Assembly: GCA_000697455.1 (NCBI GenBank)
Contig: JNET01031098.1
Coordinates: 1-18,927 of the forward strand
Length of the DNA: 18,927 bases
From: Basidiobolus heterosporus B8920
Taxonomy: Eukaryota; Basidiobolomycota; Basidiobolomycetes; Basidiobolales; Basidiobolaceae
Direction: 5' to 3'
The position numbers and the translations under genes were made by a program. Below the pieces are notes generated by a model. It worked only from the letters and a program-made list of their open reading frames with translations. It was not told the origin of the DNA and searched no databases. Shown here piece after piece: positions 1 through 8,185 of the stretch (the stretch's first letter is position 1; each line of letters starts with the position of its first letter).

Positions 1-925
1 TACAAGAAATATACCATAGAAGTTTTGAATCATTTGGGCTTGTTTAAGATTTCTCATAAATCCAATGTTTACTCAAAATGATCCTGAGCATTTTGTGTTT
101 AAGAAATATCTTTTGAACACACAATATCACCTATGTACTTATTTATATGAGTACCTAGATGCTAAAGTAATCAATATCAACAGTGTAAGACTTATGAGTC
201 CCAGTGGAGTAAAGGCAAGATATTAGTATGAATGGGTAGGAGCCAAGCCAAGTGCAACAGAAAGGTGGCATACAAATGTGGCCAGAAGGCACTACTGCTC
301 AGGATATGTTACAGTACTGATGAAGTATTAAAAGAAGAAATTCTTCAAACTGGCCATGTATTTCTGGCCTGAATAAAGTATTGAAAATGAGCGTCTCTGC
401 TATGCAGAGTCAAGCTTTTGTGATTTCAATTGGTTACTCCTCTACATCCATTATACTAGTATCTCAACTCAATTTAGGGAAAGCCGCTTCATGAATCATA
501 TGATCAGCCAATTAATATTGCCACGTTTCACTACATGAAAGCCACGATTAAAATCACGGTCGTGTGAGTTGGATTGCCTTATATATTACAAGGGAAGATC
601 TGTGGAGGGTGCTAAATGGGATTTCGGAGCTTCGTCCTCCAGAAACAAGGTAATAGAAAGAAAAAAAGTGGCTTCCCTCCAAAACGGACAATTTTAGGCA
701 AAAGTGATCGATCTAGGTACTGCTATTTCCCCCAATTTAAGATCTCTCTATATTTGGAAATATTGGAACTCCTGATCAATTTAGCCATATTCGATGCGTT
801 TCAAACACAATTTATTCAATAATAAACAGTCTCTTTAGATTAGAGCTATCTCGGATAATAGTTACAAAAATGTCGCTTTCTGGAATGCAACCTCTTTCAA
901 TTCATAAAATCTTTCCCAAATACGT
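1..925. other. Left flank, no supported gene
   Basis: AT-rich sequence downstream of the first gene. I see no convincing coding region, tRNA or repeat. The poly(A) signal of the first gene at 811-816 is the only assigned site. A 68-codon frame at 616-822 has no recognisable features. Confidence 0.6.
811..816 (-). terminator. Poly(A) signal AATAAA of the first gene
   Basis: TTTATT on the plus strand reads AATAAA on the minus strand, 110 bp downstream of the TAG stop at 926. It is the best hexamer in the 3' flank. Position and sequence fit a eukaryotic polyadenylation signal; the cleavage site is not visible. Confidence 0.5.
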
Positions 926-3900
926 CTACGCCCAATCACATATGATCGAGTTTTCTACGGATTTGCATACAGTGCCTGCTGCGCAATGATTTTGGTATAA
1001 TTTACCATTACTACAGATGGTAAATTCTTGGGATACCCCTGAATTAGTACATTGATAGGCTCCATTGACACAAACATCCCCAGTAGGATGAGTCGTCTGC
1101 GAAGTAGTAGAGTCAGTTACAATGGCGGGGGCTGCTGTAACCGTGACTGTAACAGAGGCCACCGTGACGGTGACAGGTGCAGCCGTAACAGTAACAGGAG
1201 GAATTGTAACGGTGCTAGGCACACATGTATATACTGAGTAGACCGTTGTATCAGTAACCAGATTGGCTTCTGGAGTAGAAGCAAGCGCTGGCTCGTGCGT
1301 CTCCACAGAGGCTTGAGCAACGGTTGTCTGAGATACCTTAAATGGTTCGTGCTCATTAAAGCTACTGGCTCCAGCAGTGGGCCTATGAGGACTGTTAATC
1401 TCCCCCGATACGGGTACCTCGATGGTGGCGTAAATCGTTTCATACATAGTTGGAAGAACAGTATCGTAGATCTCGGTTACAGTACTTGTTTCGTCACTAT
1501 TGGGAATATACGTTTCCTCTACCTCAACTGTCTCGTACCTATCGGCGACCACTGAACCAGTAGGTACTAAAGTTTCGATAATGGTGTCAATAGTGATAAT
1601 ACGAGCAGTAGGCACGTTAGTTGCAGTGATTTCCTCCGACCCGTGCTTGTTGCCGTTTGCTGTGTGCATAGCAGATACAGTTACTGGAACTGCCTCGGTA
1701 GTGATGTAAACCTTGGCGGTTTCATCGCGAACAGAAGGCTGAGGAGTCTTCTCAGTCTCTGAGCTGTTAATTTCTACTGTCTTGTGCATATTAATAATAT
1801 CAGTAACGGTGCGTACTACTGTATCATTCGGTTGGAGAGTATCCGATGGAGAGCTCGCAGGCTCATGAGCTACAGGAGCACCAGCGGTGGCTTGATTGGA
1901 CGTAGTAACTGTTTCGTATATATCAATCGTGGCTGTAGCAGTCAGTTCGTTGGTGTTGAAAGCGGACTCAGTTATCTCATGATTCGCTAAGCTAGGGGAG
2001 TACTTGTCCGTCTTGTACTTGACTGAGGTTTTGGTGATGCGTATCCTAGTCTCAGATGGTTTCACGTTGTCCACAGATACACCTGGAGCATTTAAAGTGC
2101 TTATCCATGTAGTCTGGGTAACATCTTCAGTCTTAACAATGGTGCCCATACCATCCTGAATGGATGATTGAAGGGGTGTATCCACTGTTCTGATAACCTT
2201 ACTTGAGGGCCCGCTAGCTTTACCTACTTTTTTCGTGGCTTCTGGAGAAGGCGCTCTAGTCTCGGCAGCAGTTGAGCCAGTATCAGCGACGGAGATTGTA
2301 GCTGGGTTTGTTTCCCAAATAGTGTTCGTAATATCATACGTTTTGATATCGACGGTGGTTTGGTGTGGTACCGTAGCCTCTGTACCACTAATCACAACTG
2401 ATTCATCATGAACACTAGTAGCTCTGGAAGTAGATACTAGAGTCTCGATAGATGAGTCAGTTGCCCATATCGTGTCAGTAACGTCGTAGGTCTTAGTTTG
2501 GTGCAGTGCGGTGGCCCCCGTACCACGAGAATATTCACTAGATTCACCTGCCTTTCTAGGACCGCCCATGGCTTCAGTATTAGGTAATACTGTCTCAGCA
2601 GGCTTTTTACTATCTAAAGAATCAGACGCGGTGGCAGGAATCGTATCTGACATAGTTTCCCAAACAGTTTCAGTAACATCATCGGTCTTAATAGCAATAT
2701 TGGTAGCAGTGCTATAGATAACATGTATCGAAGTAGTATGCGATACCGTCTCTACTGTATTATGAGAGTGTTCATCGGATTCACCTGATTTTTTGTGGTC
2801 ACTTGTAGTTTTAGTACCAGGTACCATAGTCTCAACCGACTTGAGGCTGTCCAGAGAAGAGTCAGATGGACTGACAGGAATCTTATCCGACATAGTCCTC
2901 CAAATAGTCTCATTGATATCATCAGTCTCAATAGCAACCTTAGTGGCTGTGCTATCTATACCATGAGCCGGAGTAGGATGCAATACGGTCTCTACTGTAC
3001 TATGAGATTCATCAGATTTTTCGTGATTGCTTGTAGCTTTAGCACTGGGTATCACAGTCTCAACCGACTTGGTACTACCTGAAGAAGAGTCAGATGGACT
3101 GGCAGGAATAATACCTGACATTGTCTTCCAAACCGTTTCAGTAACATCATCAGTTTTAATGCCAGTCTTCGTAGCAGTACTATCAATATCATGGGCTGAA
3201 GTAGGATGCGATACTGTCTCTACTGTACTATGAGAGCGTACATTGGATTCGCTATATTTTCGGTGATCACTTGTAGCTTTAGCACTACGTACTACAGTCT
3301 CAATCGACTTGGAGCTATCCGGAGAAGAGCCAGACGAAGCGGTAGAAATCTCAACTGACATAGTCTTCCAAATAGTCTCAGTTACATCATCAGTCTGAGT
3401 AGCGGTACTATCGACTTCATGAACTGAAGTAGGATGTAATGCTGTCTCTACTGTACTATGCGAGGATATACCGGATTCACTTGATTTTACGTGACCACTT
3501 GCGGATTTAGCACTACGTACTACGGTCTCAATCGACTTTGTACTGTCTGCAGAAGAATCAGACTGGCTAGCAGGAATCTCACTGGGCATAGTTTTCCAAA
3601 CAGTTTTAGTAATATCATCAGTCTTAGTGTCAGTCTTCGTAACAGTGCTATGAATATCATGTGCCGAATTAGGATGCGATACTGTTGCTGCTGTAGTATG
3701 AGAATCTACACTGGTTTCGCCTGTTTTTTTGTTAGTACTATTGATATCTTGAGTTAGAGTAAAGTGCGATACTGTTGCGACAGTACTATAAGAAAGCCAA
3801 CTGGATTCGCTTGCTTTTTCATGGCTACTTGTAACTTTAGCACTAGGTAATGCAGTCCGAACTGATTTGGCACTCTCCGAAGAAGAGTCAGGTGAAATAG

Positions 3901-6900
3901 TAGGAATCTCACCCGATATAGTTTTCCAGATAGTGTCAGTAATATCATCAGTCTTAGTAACAGTACCGATATCGTGGGCTGAAGTAGGATGCGATACAGT
4001 TGCTACTGTGCTACGGGAGTCGAAACTGAATTCACTTTCTTTTCTGTGATCACTTGTAACTTGAACACTATGAACTTCAGTCTTGACAGACTTTATACTG
4101 TCCGAAGAAGAGTCGGAAGGAGTGGCAGGAATCTTGAATGGCATAGTTTTCCAAACAGTGTCAGTAATATCATCAGTCTTGGTGGTAGTGCTATTGATGT
4201 CATGAATCGAAGTGGGGTGTGATACAGTTGCTACCGTTTTACGTGAGTCTACACTGGTTTCGACTGCTTTTTCGTGAGTGCTATTGATAACATGAATCGT
4301 AGTAGAGTGCGATTCTGTTGCTACCGTATTATGGAGGTGCCCACTGGAGTCACTTTCTTTTTTGTGGCTACTTGCCACTTTATCACTAGATACTACAGTC
4401 TTCGTAGACTTCGCATTGTCAGATGTAACCGTGGAGCTCATAGGAGGCATGGTTGACCAAATGGTATCCGTTATATGGAAAATCTTGGTAACCAAGTCAG
4501 TAACAATATGATGCGAAGGCTGCTGTGGTACTAAACTATGAGATTTACTGCTTGTTTGATCTGTTTTGCTACTCTTAATCTTAGCCTTAGTATCAGCTGA
4601 TCTAGTACTAGCAGTTGGCCAAATAGTCTCGGTAATGTCGAAAGTCTTGATAACTGTGTGCATAATATCGTGGGTAGAGGGTTGATGAGATTCGCTCGGA
4701 ACATCTGATTTACTAGCGATAACGATAGATGCGGGTGTCTTAGTCACGGTGCTTTCGGCAGTATCTGTAGATTTAGTGCTGATTTTTTCTCCGTGAGATT
4801 CTTGGGAAGCATGCGAAGATCCTTTAGTATTGCTTGAATCTGTTTGAACGCTGTTCCTGGGTTTAATGACATCCTCTGTTGACTGTGTAGGTTGATGAGA
4901 GATAGTATCCTTATCTGATGTAGCAGTTGCCAAATCATGACTTAGACTACTCTCATAAATCACAATTGTCTTGAATTTGTCAATTGTCGTAGTCATAGTA
5001 GCCTCTGTGGATTTATGAGAGTCTGTAAGCTTATGGATCTTGGTATCTTTATGCGAGTCGCTAGAATGAGTAGATTCATGAGCCTTAGTATGTTTCTGAG
5101 ATTCAGCAGGCTTATGCGAGTCAGCAGAATGAACAGATTTGTGAGTCTCAGTGTCTTTATGAGAGTCACTGCGCTTATGTGAGTCGGTAGAATGTGTAGA
5201 CTTATGAGTCTCCGTAGGCCTATGAGATTCGGTAGACTTATGTGTCTCAGTGTCTTTATGAGAGTCGGCAGAATGAGTAGACTTATGAGTCTCAGTGTCC
5301 TTGTGGGAGTCACTACGCCTATGCGAGTCAGTGGAATGAATAGACTTGTGAGTCTCAGTGTCTTTATGGGAGTCGGTAGAGTGAACAGACTTGTGAGTCT
5401 CGGTATCCTTGTGAGAATCACTGCGCCTATGCGAGTCGGTAGAATGAACAGGCTTATGAGTTTCCGTAGGTTTATGAGATTCAGTAGACTTATGAGTCTC
5501 GGTGTCCTTGTGAGAGTCACTACGCTTATGTGAGCTGGTAGAATGGCTGGACTTGTGAGTCTCCGTAGGCTTATGAGAGTCAGTGCCTTTATGAGAGTCA
5601 CTACGCTTACGAGCGTCGGTAGGATGAATAGGTGTATGAGGCTTAGTATCCTTGTGAGAGTCAGTGGGGTGAACAGACTTATGAGTCTCCGTAGATTTGT
5701 GTGAGTCGCTGGAGTGAGTAGATTTGTGCGACTTAGTGTCTTTATGAGAGTCATTGGACTTATGTGAGTCGGTAGAATGAGTGGGCTTATGAGTCTCTGT
5801 GTCTTTATGCGAGTCATTAGACTTATGAGAATCGGTAGGCTTGGGAGAGTCAGCAGGTTTAGCAGTCTCCGTAGATTTAGTGTTCTTATGAGTCTCGCTA
5901 GGCTTAAGGGAGTCGGATATTGTGTATGTTTTCGTGGGCTTGTGAATAGTAGTAACTGGGGCAGTATTAAATGTAGCGGTAGTTAATCCAGCAGAATCGA
6001 ATACACTAGTAGCTACGTGCGTCACAGTGCCTGTACTTTCCCCAGTATGTAAGTGTGTATTAGAATGTTCCTTAGTCTTAAAAGAGGTGAGAACCGTGGT
6101 AGAATTAGTAGGCGTCGTGCCTTCGGTGACTAGAACGACATTGGTATACACGCTGGTTAAGACCTGTTGATACGTTTCAATTACCTCCCAGGTCTCGATT
6201 GCTTGGTAAGTTTCGGCTGTTACGTAAGTATCAGTATACGGATAGGTCGCAGTATACACAACAGTCTCTACAGTGGCAGGAAGTGTGACTGTCACTGGCG
6301 GCCCGTAGCTTGTGACGAAGCCCACAGTTTTAACTTGATATGTAGAACTGACTTGTTTGGAAGAATTTTGGGGTTTGCAACTTATGTCTGAACCAGCCTG
6401 TTGACAAACACCAGTTGGACAAGTCTTTTTGACCAATGAGCCGTTTACGCAAGTGGTATAGTCTGGTAATACGTTATCTTTGTAACAAGTTTTCTTACCG
6501 TCAGTACACGGTGGTTTATTCGCGCAATAGTGAACCGAACTACTGGAATTCTTTGAGTCAAGTGACGTACAATACTGATTGATCGTACAGTCAACGTATT
6601 GATATTGCTGCAGCACGCAATACCAATACCTTACCGGAAAGCTTTCGTTATCACAACCCCATTCACCGTCAGTACATTGAGCTTTACTTCCATCAAGCGC
6701 TGGGGAAAGAATCTCATCACTATCCATTTTTATCAAATCTGGTGTATTCAAAATAGCGGTAGTGTCCCCGGGAGTGGCATCCCCCGGGGGTGTATGCTCT
6801 ACGACATTAGCATCTCCAGTTGTGCGGTATATCTGTGTTTCGTCGAGTTCAAACGGTTCTGATCCGCTTTGAGACTGCGGGTATGCAGCTACAGCTGCTG

Positions 6901-6940
6901 CGGCAAGAATGCCTACAGTGATATTGATAGCCAAACGCAT
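926..6940 (-). CDS. Giant secreted Ser/Thr-rich repeat protein with three CBM19-like cysteine modules
   Basis: Single open frame of 2004 residues; the ATG lies 55 nt downstream of a TATA box and the stop is TAG after CDWA. Residues 1-19 form a signal peptide (MRLAINI, then an Ala-rich core) with likely cleavage before YPQ. Two six-cysteine modules lie at 89-139 and 145-188, and a third closes the protein at 1957-2004. Their spacing, C-x6-C-x11-C-x9-C-x4/5-C, fits the fungal chitin-binding family CBM19. Between them are a Thr/Val/Tyr-rich segment (about 200-340), a His-Lys hexapeptide array (about 341-647), twelve Trp-containing modules (about 774-1612) and a Thr/Val linker. There is no hydrophobic C-terminal tail, so no GPI anchor is expected, and no GH18 catalytic domain is visible. 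The protein is probably an O-glycosylated, chitin-attached wall or adhesion protein (inference). The gene is a tandem paralog of the upstream 2615-residue gene. The frame is certain; the exact role is unknown. Confidence 0.9.
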   Translation of the reverse strand: MRLAINITVGILAAAAVAAYPQSQSGSEPFELDETQIYRTTGDANVVEHTPPGDATPGDTTAILNTPDLIKMDSDEILSPALDGSKAQCTDGEWGCDNESFPVRYWYCVLQQYQYVDCTINQYCTSLDSKNSSSSVHYCANKPPCTDGKKTCYKDNVLPDYTTCVNGSLVKKTCPTGVCQQAGSDISCKPQNSSKQVSSTYQVKTVGFVTSYGPPVTVTLPATVETVVYTATYPYTDTYVTAETYQAIETWEVIETYQQVLTSVYTNVVLVTEGTTPTNSTTVLTSFKTKEHSNTHLHTGESTGTVTHVATSVFDSAGLTTATFNTAPVTTIHKPTKTYTISDSLKPSETHKNTKSTETAKPADSPKPTDSHKSNDSHKDTETHKPTHSTDSHKSNDSHKDTKSHKSTHSSDSHKSTETHKSVHPTDSHKDTKPHTPIHPTDARKRSDSHKGTDSHKPTETHKSSHSTSSHKRSDSHKDTETHKSTESHKPTETHKPVHSTDSHRRSDSHKDTETHKSVHSTDSHKDTETHKSIHSTDSHRRSDSHKDTETHKSTHSADSHKDTETHKSTESHRPTETHKSTHSTDSHKRSDSHKDTETHKSVHSADSHKPAESQKHTKAHESTHSSDSHKDTKIHKLTDSHKSTEATMTTTIDKFKTIVIYESSLSHDLATATSDKDTISHQPTQSTEDVIKPRNSVQTDSSNTKGSSHASQESHGEKISTKSTDTAESTVTKTPASIVIASKSDVPSESHQPSTHDIMHTVIKTFDITETIWPTASTRSADTKAKIKSSKTDQTSSKSHSLVPQQPSHHIVTDLVTKIFHITDTIWSTMPPMSSTVTSDNAKSTKTVVSSDKVASSHKKESDSSGHLHNTVATESHSTTIHVINSTHEKAVETSVDSRKTVATVSHPTSIHDINSTTTKTDDITDTVWKTMPFKIPATPSDSSSDSIKSVKTEVHSVQVTSDHRKESEFSFDSRSTVATVSHPTSAHDIGTVTKTDDITDTIWKTISGEIPTISPDSSSESAKSVRTALPSAKVTSSHEKASESSWLSYSTVATVSHFTLTQDINSTNKKTGETSVDSHTTAATVSHPNSAHDIHSTVTKTDTKTDDITKTVWKTMPSEIPASQSDSSADSTKSIETVVRSAKSASGHVKSSESGISSHSTVETALHPTSVHEVDSTATQTDDVTETIWKTMSVEISTASSGSSPDSSKSIETVVRSAKATSDHRKYSESNVRSHSTVETVSHPTSAHDIDSTATKTGIKTDDVTETVWKTMSGIIPASPSDSSSGSTKSVETVIPSAKATSNHEKSDESHSTVETVLHPTPAHGIDSTATKVAIETDDINETIWRTMSDKIPVSPSDSSLDSLKSVETMVPGTKTTSDHKKSGESDEHSHNTVETVSHTTSIHVIYSTATNIAIKTDDVTETVWETMSDTIPATASDSLDSKKPAETVLPNTEAMGGPRKAGESSEYSRGTGATALHQTKTYDVTDTIWATDSSIETLVSTSRATSVHDESVVISGTEATVPHQTTVDIKTYDITNTIWETNPATISVADTGSTAAETRAPSPEATKKVGKASGPSSKVIRTVDTPLQSSIQDGMGTIVKTEDVTQTTWISTLNAPGVSVDNVKPSETRIRITKTSVKYKTDKYSPSLANHEITESAFNTNELTATATIDIYETVTTSNQATAGAPVAHEPASSPSDTLQPNDTVVRTVTDIINMHKTVEINSSETEKTPQPSVRDETAKVYITTEAVPVTVSAMHTANGNKHGSEEITATNVPTARIITIDTIIETLVPTGSVVADRYETVEVEETYIPNSDETSTVTEIYDTVLPTMYETIYATIEVPVSGEINSPHRPTAGASSFNEHEPFKVSQTTVAQASVETHEPALASTPEANLVTDTTVYSVYTCVPSTVTIPPVTVTAAPVTVTVASVTVTVTAAPAIVTDSTTSQTTHPTGDVCVNGAYQCTNSGVSQEFTICSNGKLYQNHCAAGTVCKSVENSIICDWA
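929..1072 (-). other. C-terminal CBM19-like chitin-binding module (first gene)
   Basis: Encodes residues 1957-2004, from CVNGAYQC to the CDWA end. Six cysteines are spaced 6-11-9-5-8. The SQEFTIC segment, the Gly-Lys before the fourth cysteine and the AAGTVC motif match what I know of CBM19, the chitin-binding module found at the C-terminus of yeast-type chitinases. The copy in the paralog has identical spacing. Three disulfides and chitin binding are expected from the family, not shown here. Confidence 0.75.
1075..1235 (-). other. Thr/Val beta-prone linker before the terminal module (first gene)
   Basis: Residues about 1903-1956 run through alternating Thr-Val stretches such as PPVTVTAAPVTVTVASVTV, preceded by a single cysteine (residue 1906) in CVPSTVTIP. 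Alternating beta-branched residues favour extended strands. The same layout occurs at 8372-8500 in the paralog. Confidence 0.7.
2095..4665 (-). repeat. Twelve-copy Trp-containing module array (consensus near TDDITDTIWKT)
   Basis: Twelve copies carry an invariant Trp. Their Trp codons lie at 4619, 4457, 4151, 3926, 3596, 3368, 3128, 2900, 2660, 2465, 2315 and 2105 (low coordinate of each codon). All spacings are multiples of three, from 150 to 330 bp. The central copies recur every 225-240 bp with a 75-80 residue unit that also contains STVATVSHPTSAHDI and a Pro-Ser-Asp-Ser-rich tail. Outer copies are more degenerate, as expected for expansion from the centre. Confidence 0.85.
4990..5920 (-). 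repeat. His-Lys hexapeptide array in the first gene
   Basis: About 300 residues (roughly 341-647) are built from short units such as SHKDTETHKSTESHKP, with His-Lys recurring every six residues and sometimes nine (HKSVHSTDSHK). Ser, Thr and Asp/Glu fill the remaining positions. The units group into larger blocks containing SHKRSDSHKD. Near-identical DNA copies suggest repeat turnover by slippage or unequal exchange. The tract is likely disordered and heavily O-glycosylated. Confidence 0.85.
6377..6526 (-). other. Second N-terminal CBM19-like module (residues 145-188 and flanks)
   Basis: Residues 145-188 hold six cysteines spaced 6-11-9-4-8, starting CTDGKKTC and including a PTGVC motif equivalent to the AGTVC of the C-terminal module. 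It directly follows the first N-terminal module, separated by only five residues. The loop between the fourth and fifth cysteines is one residue shorter than in the terminal module. Chitin binding is inferred from the spacing. Confidence 0.6.
6524..6676 (-). other. First N-terminal CBM19-like module (residues 89-139)
   Basis: Residues 89-139 hold six cysteines spaced 6-11-9-5-14, beginning CTDGEWGC. The first four spacings equal those of the other modules, but the last loop is extended by six residues with a serine run. The core carries many aromatic residues (YWYC, QQYQYVDC). The module is more divergent than the others, so ligand binding is less certain. Confidence 0.5.
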
Positions 6941-6994
6941 TGGTAAGTCTATTGTTCTTCACAGTGAAATGCATTCAGTACTTATACAGTTTGG

Positions 6995-7002
6995 CTTATA
7001 TA
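6995..7002 (-). promoter_or_regulatory. TATA box of the first gene
   Basis: The minus strand reads TATATAAG here, a full match to the TATAWAWR consensus, 55 nt upstream of the ATG at 6940. A start site 25-35 nt downstream would leave a leader of about 20-30 nt (inference). Confidence 0.6.
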
Positions 7003-7197
7003 CATTTACCCGCATTTTGGAAAATCCTCTCTCAGTTACCGGGAGGGATGCTTTCCATATTTGAAGTCCAAATAGGTAGCATTACTTTCGTTGCTACCAC
7101 TTTACTCTTTGTAGTCAAGTATGCGAAGGCAATATCTAGACAAAGTTCGGGAAACTTCTGAAAGTTCAAAAATAGATATCCTGGTAATCTACCATAA

Positions 7198-7250
7198 AAT
7201 TCATGCATATGCGATGGGTTTGTTAGATATACCAAATCAATTCATGCATA
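7198..7250. repeat. 12-bp direct repeat with ATGCAT core upstream of the first gene
   Basis: AATTCATGCATA occurs exactly at 7198-7209 and 7239-7250, 41 bp apart. The palindromic ATGCAT core also occurs at 6969-6974, between the TATA box and the ATG. Such short repeats can be protein-binding sites, but chance is not excluded. Confidence 0.35.
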
Positions 7251-7476
7251 GAGGTTGTTCGATATGTACTAGCTACCAGGTGTGACATGGATACAAGTAA
7301 TCCCAGTCGTGTAGTAAATATATATATGTATATATGATAGCAAAATAGAACCTATCAGAATTGGGATAATCTAGTTACCAAACTGGTTGACTGCAAACGG
7401 ATTTCAGCATATACTGAAGGTCAACCCAAAAGATATCGCGAACGACGCCCCAAACGACCCACCATTCAAAGTATAT

Positions 7477-7533
7477 GCAGGCTTACTAATGTGACGATTG
7501 GATCCGACATATGTGCAGGTTTACTAATATGAC
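7477..7533. repeat. 19-bp direct repeat containing TTACTAAT
   Basis: GCAGGCTTACTAATGTGAC (7477-7495) and GCAGGTTTACTAATATGAC (7515-7533) match at 17 of 19 positions, offset by 38 bp. They lie about 540-590 bp upstream of the first gene. TTACTAA equals the known Yap1-type bZIP site, so a regulatory role is possible but unproven. Confidence 0.5.
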
Positions 7534-7629
7534 CGATAGTTGCATATCAAATGTGTGTGTTGAGAATTCCCACTTACTATCAGATGCTAATTTTGCACAT
7601 TGATTCACAGGAGTTGGATTCTAGACTGC

Positions 7630-7917
7630 ATGATTGTTCCAACTTCAAGTCGGCTGAAACTTACACCATGGAAGCCATGTGGAGGCCCACTTTATATTGC
7701 TGCTAACGCATCAGATTTGTTGAAGAAACTATGGAAGAACATCTACTGGTACTTACTTGATTTAGACCGCTACGAACGAGTGCTTATTGAAGGCAACTCT
7801 ACGAATAAATGCTCGAATGAAGGCTCATTTATGGCAGGTATGATCCCACTTCATCAAATTGTACTAAACCCGTACAGAAACCTAAAATCAATTTCGAGAT
7901 TTAATTATATCAGCTGA
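7630..7917 (+). CDS. Unrecognised small ORF or exon-like segment
   Basis: From the first ATG the frame gives 95 residues; I recognise no family. It includes a helix-like stretch (SDLLKKLWKNIYWYLLDLD) that looks more protein-like than random intergenic sequence. Just upstream is a possible 3' splice site, CTAAT followed by TTCACAG ending at 7610, and GTATGA at 7838 could be a donor. A second frame from 7611 stays open for 31 codons. It may be an exon of an undescribed gene, a gene relic or chance. It is convergent with the second gene and lies upstream of the first. Confidence 0.2.
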   Translation: MIVPTSSRLKLTPWKPCGGPLYIAANASDLLKKLWKNIYWYLLDLDRYERVLIEGNSTNKCSNEGSFMAGMIPLHQIVLNPYRNLKSISRFNYIS

Positions 7918-8054
7918 TTTTAATTCCTTAAAAAGTTAGTGATAACAATATCATAATAATCATTCAAACTTACTTGAATAACCCTAGCCCTAAATACTTG
8001 ATTCTTAGAGGGGATCGTTCATTGATTAATTAAGGTGAAGCGCATCATTTATGC

Positions 8055-8136
8055 ATCATTTATTAAATATCGGAGTGTATCATTTATTAAATATCGGAGT
8101 GTATCATTTATTAAATATCGGAGTGTATCATTTATT
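8055..8136. repeat. 24-bp tandem repeat carrying reiterated AATAAA signals (3' flank of second gene)
   Basis: Three full identical units start at 8055, 8079 and 8103, with a 10-bp partial unit at 8127. Each begins ATCATTTATTAAATATC. On the minus strand each gives AATAAA (8059-8064, 8083-8088, 8107-8112, 8131-8136), 50-127 bp downstream of the TAA stop at 8186. The repeat therefore overlaps the expected polyadenylation region. A related CATCATTTATG lies just to the left. Confidence 0.9.
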
Positions 8137-8185
8137 GATTAGATTATTTGTTGATTATCCAAGCATCAATTGACTATGGACCGGT

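Larger units (their letters stand above)
6941..8185. other. Intergenic region between the two paralogs
   Basis: This 1.2-kb region holds the TATA box and leader of the first gene, an AT-rich alternating TA tract around 7317-7336, two sets of short direct repeats, the exon-like segment at 7600-7917, and the 24-bp repeat at the 3' end of the second gene. I found no tRNA or other RNA gene. Confidence 0.6.

Noticed and set aside
616-822. 68-codon plus-strand ORF in the left flank
   Set aside because: Short, with no recognisable motif and no clear promoter. AATAAA at 821 is easily chance in AT-rich sequence and overlaps the minus-strand poly(A) region.
926-1000. Possible GPI-anchor signal at the C-terminus of either protein
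   Set aside because: Both proteins end at CDWA straight after the last cysteine, with no hydrophobic tail or omega-site region.
4993-5817. 274-codon open frame on the minus strand in another frame of the His-Lys array
   Set aside because: It is a by-product of repeating stop-free hexapeptide codons. The translation is a Leu/Ile/Thr-rich low-complexity sequence with no start context.
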